Source: Rosa chinensis (taxonomy: Eukaryota > Streptophyta > Magnoliopsida > Rosales > Rosaceae). From it: 64,000 nt of DNA. Position 1 is the first letter of the stretch; every line of letters starts with the position of its first letter. A program made the translations under genes and the position numbers. Under the pieces are notes generated by a model. It worked only from the letters and a program-made list of their open reading frames with translations, was not told the DNA's origin and did no database searches. The stretch lies in assembly GCF_002994745.2 (NCBI RefSeq), contig NC_037094.1, positions 28,370,956-28,434,955 on the forward strand, given 5' to 3'. Shown here one piece after another: positions 54,714 through 64,000 of this stretch.

Positions 54714-56950
54714 GGCTTCTATATTCCCGAGTGGATAAACAATAAAAAGACTTGAAAGGATCTGGGAAAGAGAGAAAGCTTTGATGTTTACTGAATGAGA
54801 GGAGTTGAGTTACTGATCATGATTCATTTGTGTATATATAGATGAAGAAAGGGTGTGTGGAAGATCATTTGCTACATGAAATGAGTGGTTAACATTGGCA
54901 CCAATGAGGGACACTAGCTTGTTTCAAATCAAGAAATCACATGGGTTTGCCTTGCCATTTACTTAACTCATACCCCAGCAGATGCATATGCTGCTGTCTT
55001 TTTTCTTTTTTTTTCAAACATCTTTCCCTACTTCCTTGTGAAGACGCACAAGATTGACAAGAAGGGTCGCAGGGACTAGAAGTGAGGTATCTGTCTAATA
55101 AAACCTATTAGATAAGGACTCATAATAGCCATGATACAGAGTTGCACTGGACCACTGGTGAATAATGTTTCTTTACAGACAAGAAATGGTGGATGATCAA
55201 GCCAACCTAGCATGTGGTTTTGCTGCGTCATGTATGATATCTCTGATCTCCACTTCCAACAATCTGAGGAATAATTTCATTTTGTCTAGTCAAACAAAAA
55301 AAGTCGGTTGATGGTCAACCATGATGAGAGAACATCCCTAGTATTGATTTAAAAATGAGTTTCAAGCTATTTATTTGACTCTTTTTACCCTGCCATTAAA
55401 AAATTTGGACCATTACATGTACAAATCCACACACACACACACACACATTTATACTGTTTCCTTGTTTGAACTGGAAATTCTTTAATCTTTTGATTACTTG
55501 GGTTTCAAGAGTGGTATTCAGATAATCCTTTTTCTACTCCTATTTGAACTGATATTTAGTGTATAATGGTTTATATCTTCCCTTATTTATAGATGTGTTG
55601 CTGCACTTTTTATTCATTTTGTTACCAACCAACTTCATAACCAACTTTCCCTAACTAGTCATTCTGAGCTGCTTGTATCCTTTACAATGAATTCATCTAT
55701 GTAAACCAAGCCTTGTCATATTTGTGTTTCTTTGGGAGAATGTGAAGTCATTTTATGTGACCAAACGCTTACTAGTATAGGTTTCGTAAACTTCAAAGAT
55801 GTTGATAATCTCATCAAAAAGGAAAGATTGGGCTTTCCAGCCATGTATTCAACTCCAAAATTCCAGAACAGACTTCAAATTAGTTGTCTATTTAATACTG
55901 AACCCTCTAGATATTATCGCAGTTTCTTTTTTCCAACTCAGCTGTGAAATTTGACTAAAGTAGAACAATTAGTCATTTCTGTGTGGCTAGTATCATATCT
56001 AAAACTTTACCAATACTCATATGTATTACAGTAATATACTAATATATCAATGTGGATACTTGTTGCATTTATTTTCTTTAGTTTACATCATCAATGCAAA
56101 TTGTAGTGCCATTACCTTACTAGCATGTTAATTCTGAGAGATTGTCATGCAGCTGATCTGTACTTGAAAATGCTATCACAGATGAATTGCCCAACTTGAT
56201 CAATGGAAACCGCTCCATACTCGCTTCTTTTTGTATTTCTAGGTTTGGTTTTCTCTTTTCTTTATTGGGAAAATAGAAAGCTATTGTATTCTTTACTTTT
56301 CTTTTCTTATTTTTTCATCTTCTGCGATATTATCCTGTACCATATTGACAGTTTCTGGCTCTATCTGCAGACATTTGATTGGTAATGGTAATTTTGATGT
56401 GCCTAATCGAAGACACCATCTTATATAAGGCATGCCATTATCAAAAATCATATAAGCCATTATATCATCAAGTATTATTTCCTTTTCAACATATGCTATG
56501 ATTGGGTAATTATCGCTACAAGAAGATAAATGATATAATGAAAAATAAGACAAGAAAGTTTATCCTCAATTGAAATATATTCTTTTACATTCCCATATAT
56601 TGTAGAGAACAAGAAAGTTTTACATGGGATCAAAAAGACAGCACTTGACTGTCATTGAGTTCAAAATTTGGAGTCTCATGGACTTTAGACTGATTGCTTA
56701 GAGAGTATATACAATGTTCATATTTGCCTGCTTCATAAGATGTGATTTGATTCTTCTTCAAAATTTGGAAATCTTTCTTCAGCTCAGAAGTAGCTTCAAG
56801 AATACAGCAGGCCGGTTTCCCCTCAACACAAGAGTGATTTGATTCAGTGGATGATCAAATATCAACTGAAGCCTCTTCTTCATCTTGACGCAGCAGTGAG
56901 TTTCAAAATGAGGATGTTTTGGATCCAAGATCCGCTTCATTAGTGTTTAC
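54714..56950. other. SAUR copy 2 upstream region and intergenic sequence
   Basis: Promoter of SAUR copy 2 up to about 55150. A CA microsatellite is at about 55428-55447. Open frames at 55732-55947 and 56203-56385 are not coding by any motif. The stretch 56760-56950 resembles the 3' flank of the other two SAUR genes. Confidence 0.45.
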
Positions 56951-57202
56951 TCACACACTTAAGCGGGAAGTGAGATCAATGAAGGTGTCTTCACTGCAAG
57001 GAATTGTGATACCGCCCATTGGATGATGGTATCCAAATTCTGCTTCAGCTTGACTCAGCAAATCCTGAAACAAAGGTTGGTTCAAATATGATATTGGAAC
57101 CACAAATCGTTTCTTCTGGCTCTCTCCAACATAGACTGCAAAGTAGCCTTTTGGGATATCTGATGTCTTTGTGCTAGCAATTCGAGGTAATCGAAAACCC
57201 AT
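56951..57202 (-). CDS. SAUR: SAUR family protein (copy 3), 83 residues
   Basis: An intronless 83-residue SAUR starting [20 protein letters not shown]. It lacks about 16 residues of the variable N-terminal linker seen in the other two copies (99 residues); 83 is a typical length for the SAUR19-24 group. The core [40 protein letters not shown] and [16 protein letters not shown] is intact. TATATATA lies at about 57333-57340. It is more diverged from copies 1 and 2 than they are from each other, so it separated earlier. Confidence 0.95.
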   Translation of the reverse strand: MGFRLPRIASTKTSDIPKGYFAVYVGESQKKRFVVPISYLNQPLFQDLLSQAEAEFGYHHPMGGITIPCSEDTFIDLTSRLSV

Positions 57203-58372
57203 GGTTTATGTATATTGAAGTGATCAAAGAAGGAAGAAAAGAATTCAAAGGACTTGAGAAACAGAGAAATCTTAATTTGATTTTTGCAAGGAGAGGAGTT
57301 GATGAGTTTGCTCATAAACCTGATTATGTGTGTATATATAGAGAAATGGTATACGGAAAATCATCTGCTATATGAAATTAGTGGTGAAGGGAAATTGACA
57401 TGGGCTCCAGTAGGAACGTTAGCTTGTGAGAAACCACATGGGCTTGTCTTCCTACTGAAATCACATATAAAACAGACAAGAAGAGGGCTACCACCGGTTT
57501 CAATCCATCTGCCAAACTACTTTGAATGATAAGCCAGGGCTATGATAAGAGGTTGCGATCATCTGCCACATGCATGAAGCATGCAAGTGGTGAAGAAGGT
57601 ACATGAAATGAGTGGTCGAATGAGGGTCACTAGCTTTTGAGAAATCATGAAATTTCATGGTTTGTCTTGCCATTCTCGTAAGTTAGTATCCTTCCATCGA
57701 TTTCACATATATATGCTACTGATGAAACTCTGTCCAATATTGTAGAAACATGCCGTCCCAACACTCTATACAGAAAATACAACAAAGCGACTAGCAGAAG
57801 TAAAATTTCTATCCAGGAAATAAGTGGCAGGCTCTAGACACACAGTTCTGTCCAACATTGATAATTAATGCTGGTCACAAGTCACAACAAGAATTTGTGG
57901 TGATAAGATATGTAGTCATGCTATATATCTTGAATGGGAGTATGGAGCCAGCTTAGCATTATGTTGTTGTTTTATCTACAATTTATGAACTCTGGTTTCA
58001 ACAACCTGGGAAAGTATTGGTTTTGTTTGGTCAGTCTAGAAAGTTCATTTTGATGGTCAAGCATGAGGAGAAAATCGGACAGGTACTGGTTAAATACTTC
58101 AGAATCAGTAGGGAAAATGAGGAGCATTGATTCTTTAATGATTAGAATGAACTCCATCTATTAGATTCTTTGGAAAGAATCACCCAATAACTAATGAAAA
58201 CTATAGTTCTATTTGTTTTCACTAATTGCTTGCTTATTGTCTGGTCATCTGGAGTTGCAGTGACCTCTGTTTTGTTGTATATGTCCTTTAACACAACCTG
58301 GGAACTAATGTTTTTTTAATTTTTTTTATTTAGTGCTGATTTGTTTGTTTCTTCATCATCTAGGATTATTGA
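57203..58372. other. SAUR copy 3 upstream region and intergenic sequence
   Basis: Promoter region with a TATA box near 57333 and ACCACATGGG near 57433, as in the other SAUR promoters. No gene. A minus-strand frame at 57972-58157 is unsupported. Confidence 0.45.
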
Positions 58373-61040
58373 TTACTCAATATTCCTAAAAATTAGAACA
58401 TGTTTTTGAATCAATCCCATTTTCTTTATGGCAGGATGTGTTATTTTATACATTTTATTATGCAGAGAGGCTTTACACCCTTGACCTCAGATAATCAGTT
58501 TTTAAGGGATTAATATGATGTCTTGGTCAATGTAAGGTTACTAGAGACTAGGAGTTGGCTACTATATTGATGTATGTAAATTGAGAAAGGTATAAGTCCA
58601 TTTTGATATGTTGAAATTTATGTCTCTTCAGACGTAGAACATAGTATGTTAGAATTGAGAAGATATTAAAAGATGTAGAAATATCTCCTTGAATCAGCAT
58701 AAGGATTAATTGCTGTTGTCCTTTTTAATTCAGGGTGCTTTTTTATTACTTTTAATTTTGTTGATTTCTGTTTTTCTCTCTCGTTTCCTATCCGGGTTAG
58801 AATGTTTTAATAGTCAGGACACTCACATGATTAGCCACATACCAATATTACCAGTGATCTTTTGTTGTTATTATCCATTGCAATCATTTCAGTTCACAAG
58901 AGTGACCACTCTGATTGAATTCTAGTTGAATATTCTATTAACTAATCTATTCAGATCTCCTAGAAGTTTATGATAGTTTTAGTTTGTACCGGCTAAAAGT
59001 TCACTTGAACCCTGAATCCTATCAAGGCCAATGCAGGGAACATAACTGGAACTGTTTGATTTTAGGGTTTACAAATCGAAAGGCGTGGTACTAATGATTT
59101 TCCTGTAGTAGAAATATGTTCATAACCAATGGCTGTGCAAAGAAGTTTTACGTTTAAGAAATACGGGTAAAAATAGATAATAAAACTGATGTCTATTATC
59201 TGATGCAAATTGAATGCATTACTACACTTTGTGTTTAACACCCTGGTCTCAGTTAAATTATCTATTGTATCATTTCACTTCAGCTGCCCATAGCAAGGCA
59301 AAGTCATTCTTTTCATGGTTTGGCAGGTTACTCCATAGGTTTCTGTGTGTATGTTATGCTTTGCTTGGATTTTTAATAGGGGCCTTAGAATGTATGGTTT
59401 GCAAGAGCAAGGATGTAGAATAGGTCAAGTGGGGAAGGCCCTAGGTATCACCGAGGACGTAGTTGCAAAACGAGCTTTTTTGTGATGATGAAATGTCTTT
59501 TGGGGGCTATATAGTTCATCTTAATGGTGATTGTTGTCTTGTTAATGATGTGTTACACAATTTTAATTCTATAAGTTTTTTAATATTTATTATTTATAGT
59601 TGGTTTATGAAATAATATGTTAAGTATCCATCTTGTTTGATTGTCTTTAGTCAATTGGATGATTTAGTGGAGTACAAAGTGGGATTATTCCTTGAATTAT
59701 GTGTTATTGAAACTACAATGATATTGAGTTTACTCTTTTGCTTTCGGTTTCTGGTCTTCTTTCTGGTATTTTCACTGTACCTGTTTCTGTTTTCCATTAT
59801 CTGATTTCACAATTTTTCTTTTCTTTTTTGGAAAAACTTTACTGTCTCTGAAAAAGCCACATGCAACAGTCTCTAGAACCCCCAGGAATCTGGAGTGTCC
59901 TTCCAAACTATCAATTAAACCGCTTCTACATGACCCAAGAATCAGTTTCAAAAATGTCATGATTGAATTGAGTCAATTGACTGACCTAGTTTGTTCAACT
60001 TGAACCCAGAAAACCCGTTTGTATAAGCGTTAAGGTTCACTGTTTACCACCCATTGGCACTCGCACCTTTTGTTTTCATCTCCTGGGTTTCGCTATTAAA
60101 CCCACCTCAAGTTTCTCAAGTTTCTCCAGTTCCTCACATTCACTCAAAGCACTCTGTTTTCATTCTCTGTTTTCAGTACTCTGCTTTCAAGTACTTCCCT
60201 TTCCTCTGTTTTACCAAAGTGGCCAAATTTCTGAGCATTTTCACAATGAGGAATTTGCTAGCGCTCAATCTGAGCTTGAGTATGAGGGTATTTTTCGATG
60301 GTGAGAAGCAGGGCTTTTTCTTTGTGAAGCAGGCCAGGAAGATCACACAACCTAAAGGACCCTGGTTTCTACAAGGAGACAAACAAATGACAGAAATTGC
60401 AAGTGGTGCCCTCCAACAACTGGTTTCTACAAACTAAATACAGATGTAGCAAGTAAAAGGAGTGGTTTGGGATGGTAATTAGGAATGAATTGGGAGAATT
60501 GATGGGTGCTTACGGAACGTCGATCAATTGCTCTTCTTCTTTCCCCTCTTTGCAGCCCAATTGCAGGCATTAAAAGCCGGCATTGGTTTTGCTCTTGATA
60601 TGAATTTATTCCCTCTGGAAATTGAAGTTGATAGTACCTAGATTGGTTAACTCACCTACCACTAGCTAGGCAGAAGAAGGAGCCTTAATGCACGCGGTTG
60701 GTACCACAGTTCGTTCCCAGCCTAGCTAGGGAATACCATATAGTTGCTCATCAAATGGCAGAACACATTGTAAAAGAGAATTCTACTCTCTTGTATTGAA
60801 GTTTAGCCACCATGGTTTATGGAATTGTTAGACAATGATTCCTCTGTTTGTAACCCTTTCCATTTAATCAATGAAAGATTACTGAAGTTGTTTGTAACCC
60901 TGCACAGAGTGATGTTGCATGTGTTCATGCATTTGCCTATTTGTATGATATCAAACTAGTAAAATGGAGATATCTAGCTTTCCATTTTTCATATAATACC
61001 GACTCAGATTAACTCTATAACACTTGAGCACGAATTAAAG
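58373..61040. repeat. Segmental duplication block, copy C
   Basis: Starts ATTGATTACTCAATATTCCT, just after the position in block A where the F-box gene's 3' flank begins, and follows block A to about 61040. It is more diverged than A and B are from each other. A stretch equivalent to 42215-43085 of block A is missing near 59735. No F-box coding sequence is retained. Confidence 0.88.
60474..60640 (+). pseudogene. RNase H-like relic, copy C
   Basis: Reads in one frame MVIRNELGELMGAYGTSINC, SSSFPLFAAQLQALKAGIGF, ALDMNLFPLEIEVDST, the cleanest of the three RVT_3-type relics. There is no start region, no C-terminal half, and a stop follows soon after. Not a functional gene. Confidence 0.6.
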
Positions 61041-62290
61041 AATATATCCTGTCTATAGAACATTAGAACATGTTGGTGTACATGGTTTGTGCTTGATGAG
61101 TTCTCTCTTTCACAATCTTCTCTCATTTCAAATTCATGAAGATTGGGCCTGTCTTGATGCAATGATAGTTGTGCATTTTCATAGCGAGTTAAAAATATAG
61201 TACATCACATGTTAGCATGTTACAACTATATTAAAGTTGCATTCTACTGGAAGTATAAGAGCAGGAAAATCAATCTTCATATTTTGCTGGCTATCTCCCT
61301 TGTCTAAGATTTGGAGCCTTACGCTTGTTCTTGATAATCTCTCTGCAGTCGTATCCCGTGATGACCAACTACCTCAAGATGGGCTACAAGTGCCAAAAAT
61401 TTCATTGAAGAAGGCGCGTACATCGAGTTCGTCACCTCTCTGAATAACCCTGATGGTTTTGTCAGGCGCACTACGGTGAATCGAAGTGAAGGCATACTAC
61501 TGGCCACAATATACCCCCATTTCCTCACCTGCAGATCATGATCTGACATATATACCTAACCACAGAATAGATGAATTAAAAATGCAATGTCATTTCTGCT
61601 CCTTGTATTTCTTTTTATTTTTCTGCAGGTGTTTAATTTTAATAAAAGTGGGTAAAATATTAACTTCAAACCGTAAAATGACGATTTACTAGCTAGCTAG
61701 TAGAAACTCATATGCATAGTATTCTATATATAATCGTATATTATACATGTGTGATTCGCATGTAAAGATATGTAGAACTAGCACATACAAAATATGTGAG
61801 AATGCCCGCATGAATCATATGATATTTGTAAAAAATTTAAAATCAACTGGCCTAAGTTCAAATCATGTCTCTTCTACTTGCAGATCGTCATATGGTACAC
61901 ACACACACACACCCCTCTGCAAGAATAATTAAAATTGAAAGGCAATGTTGTTGTGATAATGAATGCTTGCTAGGAAAAATAACTAACAAATATACCAAAC
62001 TACTTTTCATGGAATAGAATCAATCACTTGAAAAAATTGACTACAAATATGAAAGCAACTATAAGAAGCAAAGAAGTTTTACCTTGGGCTAAAAAAGGAG
62101 AGCTATGACAGCTCCTTAGAGTGCCCCCGTCAACTCTTCCCATGTCTCCTCCCATTGGGATCGGTAATAGCCACCCTTCGATTTTTCCCATGCCAACCAT
62201 TTCTATCGAGTACGTACTAGGTTAATTTCTGCGATAGTGATGTTACAATACTGCTTTTGGGGTATGTGCTTTTTGCATTTGAGTTCCAAT
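61041..62290. other. Copy C of the block shared with 50364-51640
   Basis: Matches 50364 onward in order (CTTGTTCTTGATAATCTCT..., AAATATGTGA..., then the decayed exon-like piece near 62095-62260). A CA run is at about 61896-61910. No supported gene; the frames at 61237-61443 and 61319-61549 are not recognised. Confidence 0.45.
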
Positions 62291-63660
62291 GAAGAGAGAA
62301 GAAAATTGGTAACCATGAGCAAAGGGCTTGTGGAAAAAAGGGATATATAATGTACTGAAGGTTCAGTGGTATTTATATAAACTAGGACGGCAAAACCGAT
62401 AGCAAGACTAGAGTTTGTTGAACTAGGGACAAACTTTTCACTAATTTCAAGCGACCTTCCCAGAAAATGCATGCATCAGTTTTCATAATTAATAGCTAGC
62501 AAACAGCAATATTTAAGTTTTGTTGAACGACGTCAGATAAGGTTTTCACAATTTTCAAAGGAGCGTTAGAGGAAACGCATGCTTGATTTACGGAAAAAAC
62601 TAAAATCATTCAACTAAGGAGAATATTTCACAAAAATTCATGCAAATGTTAGCAAAACTGATGTATACGTCATGAAAAGTTGATAGATAGCGACACTCTA
62701 GTTTGTTTAACTGAAGACCAACTTCATTAAATTCATGTGAGTTTCAGAAAAAACCAAAAAAATTGGTAACTATGAGCAAAGAGCTTATATATGGAAACAA
62801 CGGATACTTAATGTACTGAAAGTTGAGTAATATTTATATATACCAAGACGGCAAAACCGATAGAAAGAAACTCTACAAGGGACCAACTTTTCACTAATTT
62901 CAAGCAACCTTCCCAGAAAATGCATGCGTCCGTTTTCATAATAAATAGCTAGCAAGCTATATTGAAGTTTATTGAACTACAGATAAGATTTTCACAATTT
63001 TCAAAGAAGCGTTAGAGGAAATGCATACTTAATTTATGGAAAAATACTAAAGTCTATTCAACTAGGGAGTATATTTCACAAAATTTCACGCAAGCGTTAG
63101 AAGAGCTGATGTATATATCAGAAAAAGTTAATAGATGGCGACACTCTAGTTTGTTTAACTGTAGATTGATTTCAGTAAATTCATGTGAGTGTCAAAAGAA
63201 CCTCATTTATAAGTTATGAAAATAAATAGTTAGAGACATTACAAGTTGTTAGACTACTTATAAGTTTCATTAAATTTACAGAAGACTCATATTTAATTGT
63301 AAAAAGTAATAGTTAGAGGACATTATAGTATGTTTACACTAGTGATATTTACGTAAATTCACATGATTGTAAAAAGAACTCATCTAAGTTGAGAAATAAA
63401 TGTTACAAGTTGTTGAACCACAAATAAACTTCACCAAAGTCAAGAGAGCATCAAAGAGAGGACAAAATAGTTTGTTTACGCTAACGAGTCCGTAAATTCG
63501 CATGAGTGTTAAAGCTACTCATTTAAGTTGGGAAATAAATAGCTAGAAATGTTACAAGGGTTGAACTACTAATAATTAAGCTTCACTAAATTCAAGGGAG
63601 TTCAAAGAAACTCATGCATATGTTAAAAAAGTTAAGAGCTAGGGACACTACATATTAGTT
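62291..63660. repeat. Degenerate tandem repeat array, about 100-bp units
   Basis: The same phrase order as at 51780-52350 recurs roughly a dozen times, for example TTGAACTA-, AAGCTTCACTAAATTCA-, TCAAAGAAACTCAT-, GTTAATAGCTAG- and GACACTA-. A larger repeat of about 470 bases (62290-62750 against 62760-63180) is superimposed on it. Confidence 0.65.
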
Positions 63661-64000
63661 TGTTGGACTAAATACTGTTTAGTCCTTGACCTTTTGACCA
63701 TAAAACACTTCAATCCCTGACCTTCTAATTTCACACGTTTAGTCTCTGTACTTCAAAATTTTAGACCAATAGGTCCTTGCTGTCTAAAAGTAGCGGCGAA
63801 ATGTCTATTATGTCCTCAGTTCTTTTTTTATTTATAATTAATTAATTATTTTATTTTTTTTTGGAAAAGAAAATTTTTTTTCTTCCATTTTTTTTTTTTT
63901 TCCTGTTTTCTTCCCTTTCTTTCTGTTTGAAAAAATAATAATAATAAAGAAAAAAGAATAAATAAAAAAAAGAGAAAGGAATAAATTTATTTAAAAAAAA
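63661..64000. other. Possible transposon end running off the window, then low complexity
   Basis: From about 63667 the sequence reads AAATACTGTTTAGTCCTTGA and repeats the theme of 'AGTCC-TTGACC' and 'AATCC-CTGACC', resembling the TIR-like start of the element at 36835. The partner end would be outside the window. From 63815 on it is A- and T-rich low complexity. Confidence 0.35.

Overview
This is a stretch of plant nuclear DNA: AT-rich, with genes split by GT-AG introns, plant-type U6 snRNA promoters, plant-only gene families (CrRLK1L receptor kinase, SAUR, F-box/FBA, PPR) and decayed retrotransposons. The protein sequences look like those of Rosaceae (Rosoideae-like, strawberry/rose group); that placement is a judgement from remembered homologues, not a computed result. 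No viral, bacterial or CRISPR material was seen.

Layout. 1-1909: decayed Ty1/copia pol with a 3' LTR. 3561-6110: intact intronless FERONIA-type receptor kinase. 6880-7071: PPR-gene tail, broken. 9829-10227: F-box fragment with two F-box cores. 10395-12375: MULE-like element with a 9-bp target duplication, filled with minisatellites. 13057-13158: U6 snRNA. 14053-15132 (-): short SIN3-like corepressor protein. 16500-26346 (-): a 13-exon PELP1/RIX1-type ribosome-biogenesis gene, with two LINE fragments in its introns. 26618-26689: tRNA-Trp(CCA). 26970-29489 (-): 7-exon checkpoint gene RAD1 with one probable GC-AG intron. 29490-39000 is gene-poor: rearranged repeats, a second MULE-like element (33212-34744), a third TIR element (36835-37573) beside a perfect 39-bp inverted repeat, and an RNase H-like pseudogene. 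39524-40661: CPR1-like F-box/FBA gene with a 1-nt frameshift.

40551 to about 62500 is a local segmental-duplication field. One non-coding block starting at the 3' tail of the F-box gene occurs three times (about 40551, 47591 and 58373). Each copy carries a decayed RNase H-like fragment. A second block, U6 snRNA plus a SAUR gene, occurs twice (U6 at 44613 and 53360; SAUR at 45770-46069 and 54414-54713, minus strand), and a third SAUR lies at 56951-57202. The copies have lost different internal segments. The window ends in a degenerate tandem repeat and low-complexity DNA.

Functionally the intact loci are housekeeping (RAD1, PELP1, tRNA-Trp, U6) or signalling and growth genes (receptor kinase, SAURs). 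They do not form a co-regulated pathway. No clearly new biological system was found. The most unusual items are the U6+SAUR duplication field with a G-box-like palindrome upstream of each U6 gene, and the minisatellite-filled MULE-like elements.
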